Source of the DNA: Gnetum montanum
Lineage: Eukaryota > Streptophyta > Gnetopsida > Gnetales > Gnetaceae
Reading direction: 5' to 3'
Length of the DNA: 64,000 nucleotides
NCBI GenBank assembly: GCA_015680685.1
Contig: MNCI01025115.1
Span: forward strand, 57,939-121,938
The translations under genes and the position numbers were made by a program. Positions 21,860-31,372 of this stretch are shown piece by piece (positions within the stretch are counted from its first letter, which is position 1; every line of letters starts with the position of its first letter). The notes under the pieces are model-generated. The model was not told the origin of the DNA, made no database searches, and worked only from the letters and a program-made list of their open reading frames with translations.

Positions 21860-23102
21860 TGAAACACCACAAAAATTTCGAGCTTGGCACTTGTCCAACA
21901 AGAAGAAGATCCCCGTGACCCACAGACGACTTTGGCTACATTTGAAGTCACACATGGCAATTTTGAGGATTGAAACACTTGGTTTTTACCAAGTGTTGTG
22001 CCAGTGTGTACGCCCAGCGTATACGCTCAGCATTTTCAGCGTATACGCCCGACGCCCAGCGTACACGCCTCACATGTACGCTCAGCAGGTGCAACAGGAG
22101 CAAGAATTGAAGTAAGTCGACGTCTAGCATCCATCAGCATATATGCCCCAGCGTATACGCCAGCATCCATCAGCGTATACACCCCAGTGTATACGCCAGC
22201 ATCCATCAGCGTATACGCCGAACGTCCACCCAAGTTCACACGCCCAGCAAGCCCAGCGTATACGCCAGCCTGATGTAGCATATACGCCCAGCGTATACCA
22301 TATTTCTAAATTGTACGCACCCGGTCGACATGCCACGTGTCTCCCAACCTGATTTTCCCAGTAAAAACCCCCCCTATAAAAAGCCTAGTTTGCCGTGAAT
22401 TCAAGGTCGGCAAAAATTTACCAGAGCAAACCCAAAAGCAATTACGTTGCAAACCAGAGCCTAAAAACCTCTTACGCTGGAAGTCCTGTATGCCGAGCAT
22501 AGTCTCTACGCTCTGCCTACCGTGCGAACCAGCCGCATCTCTGCACCCACCGGGGCTTTACGTACGCCTTGTGTTCAGCCACAACTACGTTAGACCGGTG
22601 CATTACATTTCCATTTCATAATACAGTTTACAGTTTATAGTTTACAATTTACAGTTTACACTGATTTCTTGCATGTGTTTCTGCTTACGCTCGCTTACAT
22701 TTACGCTCTGATTACGCTGCCTACGCTCTGTTTACACTGTTTACGCTTTACGCCCAGTTTACGCCCTGTTACGCTGTGCACTCGGGTTCACGCCCTGTTT
22801 ACGCTGCGTATATCAGTTTATGCTGTTTACACTGTTACGTCATTTACATTTTGCTTACGCCCTGTTTTCACTGTTCGCTCCGTCTTACGCCCACTACACT
22901 GTTTACGCATAACCCAGTGTATAACACTTTGGTGATGCTCGGGGAAATCCTTGTCTGATCCGTGTGCGGACCACTCAAGGTACTCTACCTTCATGCATTC
23001 CAGCTCGTCCTTAGGCGAAGGTAGGGTCATCTGTGCTCGCCCTGCGATCCTGCGGTCTCTGTTTTTCCTTCCAGCCGGGGATCGACGATTCCAGGCGGTA
23101 CA
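21860..23102 (+). repeat. 5' LTR of element B (1,243 bp)
   Basis: TGAAACACC...GGTACA termini. It aligns with 31,373-32,697. U3 (22,008-22,300) has about ten copies of the 10-bp palindrome GCGTATACGC or one-base variants, separated by CCAGCATCCATCA-type spacers. R/U5 (22,625-22,920) is a string of TTTACGCYCTG-like words. The open frames here (AYTPAS-type repeats) are by-products of this composition. Confidence 0.93.
22334..22380 (+). promoter_or_regulatory. LTR promoter of B: G-box/ABRE plus TATA box
   Basis: CCACGTGTC (palindromic CACGTG at 22,334-22,339) lies about 40 bp upstream of TATAAAAAG (22,375). Both are kept in the 3' LTR (CACGTG 31,890-31,895; TATAAA 31,930). CACGTGTC is the classic core bound by plant bZIP (ABF/GBF) and bHLH factors, so stress- or light-linked transcription is an inference. 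Confidence 0.6.
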
Positions 23103-23107
23103 GAAAT

Positions 23108-23125
23108 TGGCGCTAGAAGGAGGGG
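23108..23125 (+). other. primer-binding site of element B
   Basis: TGGCGCTAGAAGGAGGGG, five bases after the LTR end. Variants of the same site follow the LTRs of C (47,875), D (63,632) and F (10,040-10,058, minus), so it is the family primer site. I cannot assign the tRNA with certainty. Confidence 0.75.
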
Positions 23126-23565
23126 CTCCGCTTAAACAACTTGACTGTATGCTCCTCAGCGTCTACGCTCATCAGCATTTTCACTGCCTTGTTTAAACCC
23201 TCGACTCTCAGCATCGATGCTGTCAATCTTCCAGCATCTGCACTGCGATCAGAAACCCTAGCATCTACACCACATAACTTACACCAGCGTCTACGCTGCA
23301 CACTTACCCTAGCGTCCACGCTGCCCACAGACCAGCATCTACGCCGCACACTTAGCGTCTACGTTGCCCGCAGACCAGCGTCTATGCTGCACATTTAGCG
23401 TCTACGCTGCACATTTACACTGTAGATTCGTCTACGCCGACCACATACACTACGTATACGCTGTATACAACTATTACATGCTGCCAGTTGAAGCGTATAC
23501 GCTGTACGCTGCCCAGTACATCAATTTTGCACACTCAAACCATGTTACATACACAATCTATCATC
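23126..23565 (+). other. leader of element B with AGCGTCTACGCTGC repeats
   Basis: Untranslated. 23,155-23,510 contains about ten diverged copies of a CAGCGTCTACGCTGCACAC-like unit, sharing the TACGC word that saturates the LTR. Nothing else seen. Confidence 0.75.
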
Positions 23566-23788
23566 ATGAATCCCATAAACACCACTGCTGCCACTACCCA
23601 GAACGTTAACATCTTAGACACCATGGCTGCCCAGCAGTCTATCACACGACACTTGGGAGGAAAATCCACAATGGGGCCCCATCGGTCTTTGAGGTTACAA
23701 GGGAGAGATCCAGCCGCTAACGTTATAACCCAAGACGAGTATAACTTCATCTGCATTAAGATACAAGCCGGCCTAGTAGTGGATCAGG

Positions 23789-23896
23789 TTGAAATGGAAG
23801 TAAAGAGGCAATTCAAACTCTTTTACAGGGGAGGACACGAGNTTGAAATGGAAGTAAAGAGGCAATTCAAACTCTTTTACAGGGGAGGACACGAGT
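23789..23896. other. 54-bp direct duplication around a single N (23,842), probable assembly artefact
   Basis: 23,789-23,841 and 23,843-23,895 are identical (TTGAAATGGAAG...GACACGAG) and separated by one N, the signature of an unmerged contig overlap. It adds 18 codons in frame to gag. Confidence 0.85.
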
Positions 23897-26601
23897 TCAT
23901 CCCTTCCCCATATGACGTAATCCCTGTTCCAGAATAATTCTCGGAGCTCTTTACGCAGCTCCTTCTGCACAGGAGCCAATCGTTAGACCAACCTATGGTG
24001 GACCCCCAACTGGACGAAGAGGACGAATTCGTTGCGCAATCAGAGCACGAAGACTCCTACCACACCCTTAGTCCACATAACCACCTTAACCCCATCTTTC
24101 ACCCAGACGCAGGGGAGATCATGCCCCTCCAACCCCTTAGGTCTACCCAGACCCAAGCACCGTTACAAGAAACATCAGCATTAGTCCATATTCTTCCCCA
24201 AGGAAACTCCTTGCCCAACACATTCCCTTTTACAATCATCCCCGCTACAGCTGCGGGTTCATCCTCACGAGCACCGCCCCCTCACAGTAACATGGGAGTG
24301 ACATTCCCACCCCAATTGATAAGAATGCCACATGTTATACCTGCATCCACATCTGCCCACTATATCCAGCACGTCCAAACGCATGCACCCCCTTTGACCG
24401 CCGTAACCCAACAAGGAGCCCCTTCATACAACACGGCCGGACAATGGCCGATGATGGGCACGACGTCACAGCAAACTTCCCACCACCATGTACCACCCCA
24501 CACACTGCCACCAGCTCATGTGCCCCAGGCACAGCCACAACCACAACAACAACAGCCTCCTTTTTATAATGTGTTATCCCTAGTGCCACCTACTATACAC
24601 TTCCCACAAACACAATCGCCAACAACACAACTTTCAACCTTTCAACCCACCGTTCAACAGTCTAACCCATACAGTGTACCACAAGCCCAATCCACCATGC
24701 TCCCAAATGCTCAGGATTGGGCAGATGCTAAAAAAATGATGCAAGAATTAACTGACGAGGTAAAATGCCTCAAAACAACCGTTGACGGGGAGTTGAAGGT
24801 AGTAGACTTCTACAACGATGACCCCATCAGCTCTTCCATCCCGCCTTTAACTTTGCCTAAAGGCGTCTCCCTACCAACGCTAACCAAGTACAATGTGGAG
24901 ACAGATCCTAATGCACATTTAATAATGTTCAGGTTAGAGTGCGCACTACTGCAGGCATGGCCCCATGCAATTCTTTGAGTGTTTCCCATGTCCCTCGCGG
25001 GGAGAGCACTTGATTGGTACAGGGCGCTCCCAAGAAACTCCGTCTTCTCCTTGGAGGACCTACTACACTAGTTCGTGACCAGGTTCAAATATAACCTGAA
25101 ACCTAAGGCCACACTAGACAGCCTCATTCAAGTCAAGCAAGCACCGCTTAAACCGGTCCAGAAATTTATTCAGAGGTGGAGCGCAGCCCTCAATGAGCTG
25201 CATGAGCCAATCTCCCAGACATACCTGCTCACTATTTTAAAAGGGGCCATCAACGATTTCTTTAAATCCAAGCTGTACTATCTAAACACGCGCAATCTTA
25301 ACCAAGCATTTGTGCAAATCCAAAACATAGAAGAGGCAGCCCAAAATAGTAATGACCCTGCCTACTTAGCCTTTAAAAATCAACATGCTAAAAAGGATAA
25401 AGAAAAGGCTAAAACAACTATAGCATCAATAGCAGGGGCACAACAACAAACTAAACCACCGAAAACCCCTACTAATTACAACAAACCAACTCCGACGATC
25501 GTGCAAGAATCATCATCACAGTAGAACCCAACGAACCGTACGTGCAATTTCGAGAGGAAAGAACCCTCTCAATACACACCCCTGCCCATGAAGCCATCCT
25601 TGCTTTTTGATCAACTCCTAAAGGCCAGTTTAATGCAACATAAACAGTTATCTCCTGCAGCCATCCAGAGACATGACCGGTTCTGTCAACTCGTTCAGAA
25701 CCCAAGCCTAGAAACACCGGATGAGCCTCCTGTACCCAAAGGCTTCAGAATGGATCGCTTTTGCGATTGCCATCAATGAAATGGGCACGGAACGGATTAC
25801 TGTTTCACCTTGAAGTAGGACTTGCAACGGATGATCGATGAAGGCCAAATCACCTTTGACGAAGCAAACCCAATCCAACCACAAAATCAAATATGGGGGT
25901 CTATAAAGACCCTTTAAACACTAAAGAGGCACCGTACGTCATTAGTACAATCTATCTTGACGATGATTCTGAGCCATCCTACATTAACATCATATCTCCT
26001 GAACATACACAGCAAACATCCAACAAACCCTTTGTAGTTTGCATATCTGTTCCTGCGTCTACATCCGCACCCCAGCCACCCCATCCTTCATAATGGCCAT
26101 ATGTTGTTCAGATGCCCCCAGCAGTAACAACACCTAACACCACGACACGCGACAAGCCATATGTGATGTGTGTCCCTCCTGTCACTCCCCTAAATGCACC
26201 AACTCCGCATATTAGGCCTACTCCTTTCGTAGTCCGAGTACCATCAGCAACCCCAACAGCGGAGGTCCAACCTTCGCCAAAACCAACCTCGTTTGTCGTT
26301 AGGATACCCAAAAGTCCCAATGACTCCCAAGCCTCTGTGTCACAAACGCAAGGCCAACCTAAGCCCTACGTTATTAGGGTACCTGTCCAGCCCTCTAACC
26401 AAGCACATCCAACTGTACAAGCGTCATCCCGCCCGACTCCATATGTGGTAAAACTCCCAGGGCAACCCGAAATGCCAAAACCAATGGCACCTCCACGCCG
26501 CACGTGAGAACGTCTTGGAGACAGACTCGTGCATGAACGTATAGAGAAAGAACGTCAACGGCTAGCTCTGGGGCAACCTAAGCCCACTCCCCTCAACTCT
26601 G

Positions 26602-26694
26602 TACCCATGTCATCATCTACCGATCAACCAAGCACAGGCAATGAAGNATACCCATGTCATCATCTACCGATCAACCAAGCACAGGCAATGAAGG
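26602..26694. other. 47-bp direct duplication around a single N (26,647), probable assembly artefact
   Basis: TACCCATGTCATC...AATGAAG occurs at 26,602 and again at 26,649. Removing 47 bp puts the frame upstream (26,529...) in register with 26,654-27,829, strong evidence that the duplication is not real. Confidence 0.88.
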
Positions 26695-27844
26695 TGAGTC
26701 ATCTGAAAAACATGAATCATCTGAAACGACAGCTTCGAAAACTAACAAACCAACAAAACGAGAGATAAAACTGTTGGGTCCAATGGATCCAGTCAGCACC
26801 AATAGAAACACCCCCAACAGTGAAAACTTCGCAGCCACCTTGACACAAGTCACACAAGCATTAAAACAAAAGAACACTTCACTGAGCTTGTATGACTTAG
26901 TCCTAACATCTCAAACACATCGGGAAGCTCTAGTGTGCATGTTAACGTCAATCCCGGTAAGCGAGAATTTACCCCCAAATGAACCCTCCATCCATGCGGT
27001 GATGTTCTCGCCTCATGGGACTACTCCTAAGCCTCTAAGCTTTGATAATGACAACATCAAGGTGGATAAGAAAACGAAGGAGGTAACAACAGCCCCCATG
27101 TTCATAACAATCTGTATAAACCGGTTTAAAATACATAGGGTCCATGTAGACGATGGAGCTGCGACAAACATTGTGCCGTACCACATCATTGAACAACTAG
27201 GACTTACTGAACTACTTAAACCAACCACGACTACATGTTTAAAGTCATTCAGTGGGTCACGCGTAATGGTGAAAGGAAGAATAACCTTAGACTTCATAGC
27301 GGGAGATCAATTCCCAACATTTGCCGATTTCCTAGTAGTGGATGAGATGCCGAGGTTCAACCTAATATTGGGAAGACCCTGGTTAGCCCAACTGAGAGTT
27401 GTCTCTTCCCCTATACATCAAGAAATTCACCTGCCTTATGAAGGTGGAGAAATAGTCATACACGGCGAAGCAGCTACTCCTATTATCTCATCGCATATGG
27501 ACATGGACCAGGGCTCGGAAGTCGAACTTGAAAAACCTAGCCAAAATAATGAGAATCCACAACCATCGGTAAGCAGTAAATCTTCCGACATGGAACAAAA
27601 GCCTCCTCAAACGAAAACGCCTGTGCCTCCTCAAGTAGAAGCTAATATAGAGCTCGCTACGGACACTAAAATATCTGAAAACACTAACACAAAAGACATT
27701 CCATCAGAAGTCCGTTGGGCCGAATTACCGTTTAATGTAATCAGCGAAGGGGACGCTGAATACCGGATCATACCTGTTGAAACATCATCTAACATTAAAA
27801 CGAAAAAGATCAAAAAATTACTGAAATGATACTATCACTCCTAG

Positions 27845-28250
27845 TCCAAAATGACGTTAAACTATAAAAAGTCCGAAATGACATTAAACTACGATAAAAT
27901 AGGAAAACAATTAAATGCCACTCCCAGTCCGAAATGACATTAAACTATCATGTCCGCAATGACATAAAACTAGCCATGATCAGCAACGATCGGTTGACCG
28001 AGAAATCTATCCGCATCCTCCAAAACATTCCCTAATTACGCAAGGGGCCCGAAATGGCTATAAACTACGCATGGGGCCCGAAATGACCATAAACTACGCA
28101 TGGGGCCTGAAATGGCTATAAACTACGCATGGGGTCGGAAATGGCCATAAACCACGCATGGGGCCCGAAATGGCCATAAACTACGCATGGGGCCCGAAAT
28201 GGCCATAAACTACGCATGGGGCCCGAAATGGCCATAAACTAGTACTTACT
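27845..28250 (+). repeat. repeat cluster 1 of element B (29-bp tandem repeats and relatives)
   Basis: 28,044-28,247 is seven near-identical 29-bp units of GGGGCCCGAAATGGCCATAA plus ACTACGCAT. Upstream (27,845-27,975) four looser units read GTCCGAAATGACATTAAACT. The core YCCGAAATGRC..ATAAACTA returns in cluster 2 after integrase. It is a plain tandem array with no spacers. The stretch 28,250-28,477 is AT-rich with nothing recognised. Confidence 0.9.
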
Positions 28251-28477
28251 TTTCGTTTTACTTTTATAATCACATTTCCGTAATACACTTAAAACGGAAA
28301 ATAAACCAAAATATGTTTACATTTCTATATCATGTTAAACTCAAAATCAACAAAAAAATATATATATAGTTATTACATACAATCAACCGTCTCTATTCAT
28401 TCCACAATTTTCAAGTTACAGTTCCAGTATAAATCTGAGTCGAAAAACAACAAAAAAAAAACTTAAGAGCTAAAATG

Positions 28478-28885
28478 CTAAACATATGGAACATGACGAT
28501 CGTCCCCCTTGGATCCGCCAGCGTCAGAGGCCCCTGCTCCATTGGGGCCAGCTTCTCCAGTATCATCACCACCTTCATCCTAAAAAGACCAAAAAAAAAA
28601 AGAAATAACCAACACAAGGATAAGCGAATTTCAAAATTTCAAACATTATTCAATCAATTAACTTCATAAAGACGAAGCGCTTACCATAGGAGATCCCCCT
28701 AAGCCAAATTCTAGTCGCCGCAGGATTTCCTCTTCGGAAACACTTGTCCAATTTGTCCCATCGAGACCCAAGTCAACATCTGCCAGAACCTTTCCCTTGT
28801 CAACATTTGACCAGGTAGGACGTTTCAAAGGGAACTCCCCCACTAACACCTCCCCAGAAGTAGTTGTTATCAGCCGTTTAGGGGA
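28478..28885 (-). pseudogene. 3' end of the antisense (aORF) gene in element B, two exons
   Basis: On the minus strand, exon a (about 28,885 to 28,685) reads VEMESPKRLITTTSGEVLVG...KGKVLADVDLGLDGTNW...EEEILRRLEFGLGGSPM. It ends at a consensus donor ATG|GTAAGC. A 105-nt intron (28,580-28,684) ends in a long pyrimidine tract and TTTTTAG. Exon b (28,478-28,579) is 33 codons plus TAG: DEGGDDTGEAGPNGAGASDA, then GGSKGDDRHVPYV. Element C has the homologue with the same intron position, phase 0 and length (52,363-52,840). Upstream exons were removed by the deletion that fused this region to integrase. Function unknown. Antisense extra ORFs are known in Tat-lineage elements, but the position right after protease is unusual. 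The open exon and clean splice sites suggest relatively recent function. Confidence 0.7.
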
Positions 28886-29872
28886 TTCCATCTCTACTAT
28901 TGGCCACACATGGAGTACGATTGTCTGTCCAAGGTCAAAACATGTAGTACTTGTCAAAAACACAGTAATCTAATCCATATTCCACCAAATGAGTTGCATA
29001 CAACACAAATCACATGGCCCTTCCAAAAGTGGGGATTGGACCTTATTGGCCCGATAACACCCACATCTTCTGCCGGGCATGGTTTTATCATAACAGCAAC
29101 CGAATATTTCACGAAATGGGTAGAAGCTACGCCCCTTCGAAAAACTACTTCTAAACAGGTGTGACACTTCATCCTCAAAAACATTGTAACCCGTTTTGGC
29201 ATTCCCATAACAATCATCACTGACAATGGGCCAAAATTTAGCAGTGTCGAGACCAAAACGTTTTGTGATAGTCTAGGGATCAAACATTCATTTTCATCCC
29301 CTTACTATCCTCAGAGAAATGGGCAGGTGGAAGCAACAAATAAGACAATCATTACAATACTCAAAAAGATGCTTACCCAAAGTAAACGAAGATGGCACGA
29401 ACAACTGGTGTATGCATTGTGGGCATACCGTACTACACACCGGACTTCGACAGGTAAAACTCTGTACAGTCTTGTTTACGGTTCAGAAGCTGTTTTACCT
29501 TTGGAATTACAGGTACCATCTCTAAGGATCACACTTTTCGGACTTCTCAACGACAAGCAAAACAATGATCTATGCATCATTGACCTGGACTCGATGGAGG
29601 AGGAGCACGTACGCGCACTCGATCAGATCGAATGGTACCAAAAACAACAACAGCAACGACATCGGCATGATGTTCATAAGCGCCCCATCAAAGAAGGAGA
29701 CCTCGTGCTTAAGGCTGTTCTAGAACACCCAGATAAATTCTCAGTCAACTGGGAAGGGCCTTACCTGGTCATCAAAGCATTCAACAACGGAGAATTCAAG
29801 CTAGCTGACATGGATGGAAAAGAATTTGCAAATCCAACCAATCACTTGTTCCTGAAACCATTCTATACATAA
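28886..29872 (+). pseudogene. integrase of element B, one in-frame stop
   Basis: It begins at a YYWPHMEYDCL-like block, then the zinc-binding pair CSTCQKHSN. The catalytic core has all three acidic residues in one frame: GLDLIGPI (Asp 29,039), TDNGPKF (Asp 29,222) and NGQVEATNK (Glu 29,330). The spacings are D-x60-D-x35-E, the classical DD35E geometry. The C-terminus has the GPY-type block WEGPYLVIKAF...LKPFYT and no chromodomain. The only lesion is TGA at 29,162-29,164, though the N-terminal HH region is truncated by the deletion. It would insert element cDNA. It is separated from gag-protease by the antisense remnant; RT and RNase H are missing. Confidence 0.88.
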
Positions 29873-29888
29873 ATTTGAGCTTAGGTAC

Positions 29889-30375
29889 GTACTAGTCCTG
29901 GAATCACGACTATAAACTGATACCATAGGCTAGTCCTGGAATCACGACTATAAACTGATACCATAGACTAGTCCTGGAATCATGATTATAAACTGATACC
30001 ATAGGCTAGTCCTGGAATTACGACTATAAACTGATACCATAGACTAGTCCTGGAATTATGAATATAAACTGATACCACAGCTCGTCCTGAAATCATGACG
30101 ATAAACTGATACCATAGAACAGTCCTGGATTATGACTTAAAACTAATACCACAGTGTCCACAACGATGATAAACTAGCATCCGTCCAGCATGACAGTAAA
30201 CTACCACTGTCACAACCATCAAAGTCTGCTAAGACTATAAACTAGCTTGCCTCTTCATGGTCCGCTAAGACTCGAAACTGGCAATGAAACGTCCGCCACA
30301 ACGCTAAACGGGCAATGTCCAATGGGTTACGACACAAAACTAACCCATGATAGTCCGTTAAGACTATAAAATGGC
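29889..30375 (+). repeat. repeat cluster 2 of element B (38-bp tandem repeats and relatives)
   Basis: About seven units of CTAGTCCTGGAATCACGACT followed by ATAAACTGATACCATAG (29,889-30,152). Looser units then read GTCCGCTAAGACTATAAACT (30,150-30,375). They share the GTCC...GAC.ATAAACT core with cluster 1. Confidence 0.88.
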
Positions 30376-31372
30376 ACGTTCATCTCCGACTCTTCACTCC
30401 ACAGCCACATTCATTCATCAGAATCATTGTATCCCTCATCGGCACACAATCTCATCAACATCGTCGACATTCGCACTCAGTGATCAGAACTGCCCCCAAT
30501 ATTTTTGTTCACCTGCAGCTGTTTAAATCTAAGCTCATTTATTCACTCATGGTTTTCTTGTCTCCTTGGAGTTATGTTTGCAGGATGACGCTCAGAAGTT
30601 CTCGTACGATAGTGCATTTCATCATAGGCAGCAGGATGAGGCAATGTCCATTAATCCACCTTGCAAGACTAAATCAAACTGTTAACCCGTACATTCTCAT
30701 TCCTCGAAAATTCACTATCTGTTTACCAAACTATTGCACACTGCAAAACATTACAGCAGTCGCAACACACAAAACACAACATTTGCACATGAGTACAAGA
30801 ACAGATTCAGTTTACAGTTTACAAAAAAAAAAAGGCCCTTGGCACTTCCCATACAAGCCCCAGGCGGGAAGGTATCGGTCTTGAAAATAGGTACTCATGT
30901 CAAAAGCAATCAAGAAACATCTTGTTGCATGGCTTTGGCTCTTCGCTAACAGTTTTCCCAAAGAAGGGCGTTGTTCCTCCAAAGAATGCAAAACATCACC
31001 CCGTGGCTTTGGTATTGACAACAAGTTCTCTTGAAAACTAACCAAGAGCACTGTTCCACCAAAGGACGCGCATCGCATGCCTGAATTCCGAGTCTGCCAA
31101 ACAATGGCTATCGACAAGGACCAGCATGCCACACACCTGAGCATTCCATTTCCCTAGCATGATCCCTTGGGTAGTCACCAATCCCCACAATCCCTTTTCT
31201 CCTACCACCTACCAATCTCACCTTTTCAATCCCACACACCACTGAACACGGTGCGATGACGTCTAGTCAAGTGGCAAAGGATAAAGCTTTTATCAAGTTG
31301 CTTGTGGTGTTTTGCGCTTCTTTCTCAACGCTTCTCGGGTCGATTCCTCCAAGCGTCAACAAAGAGGTGCCA
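30376..31372 (+). other. 3' UTR of element B with conserved acceptor-like site and polypurine tract
   Basis: No convincing CDS. 30,571-30,590 reads GTTATGTTTGCAG|GATGACG, matching acceptor-like sites in A (5462), E (42,597, minus) and K (33,797). 31,355-31,372 (CAACAAAGAGGTGCCAA) is the plus-strand primer tract directly before the LTR. The ORF at 30,480-30,884 has no recognisable similarity. Confidence 0.65.

Larger units (their letters stand above)
23566..27829 (+). pseudogene. gag-protease polyprotein of element B, few lesions
   Basis: One frame runs from ATG 23,566 with stops at 23,935 (TAA), 24,976 (TGA), 25,069 (TAG), 25,522 (TAG) and 25,777 (TGA). It shifts near 25,880, with further stops at 26,091 and 26,505, and is open 26,654-27,829. 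Order: N-terminal block YNFICIKIQAGL...FIPSPYDVIP; Pro/Gln/His-rich linker; capsid domain (about 24,780-25,400: FYNDDPI, LDWYRALPR, KSKLYYLNTR); zinc-finger-like CDCHQ.NGHGTDYC (25,757-25,805). Then a disordered linker with seven P[YF]VVRVP motifs (26,025-26,460), and a retropepsin whose active site reads VHVDDGAATNIVPY (Asp codon 27,149-27,151) with the later block FNLILGRPWLAQL. The duplication around 26,647 is an assembly artefact: collapsing it restores the frame. The protein would form particles and process the polyprotein. Confidence 0.85.

Noticed and set aside
21998-22352. Open frames rich in AYTPAS/VYTP repeats on both strands
   Set aside because: They are translations of the GCGTATACGC palindrome array in the LTR U3, open in several frames at once.
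27013-27297. Minus-strand open frame over the B protease
   Set aside because: Antisense shadow of the retropepsin; not comparable with the supported antisense gene at 28,478-28,885.
28044-28247. Regular 29-bp repeats that could look like a CRISPR array
   Set aside because: The units are contiguous with no unique spacers, inside a plant retrotransposon; an ordinary tandem repeat.
30812-31144. 110-codon minus-strand open frame in the 3' UTR of B
   Set aside because: No similarity to the antisense gene of C or to anything recognised, and no splice-supported extension.
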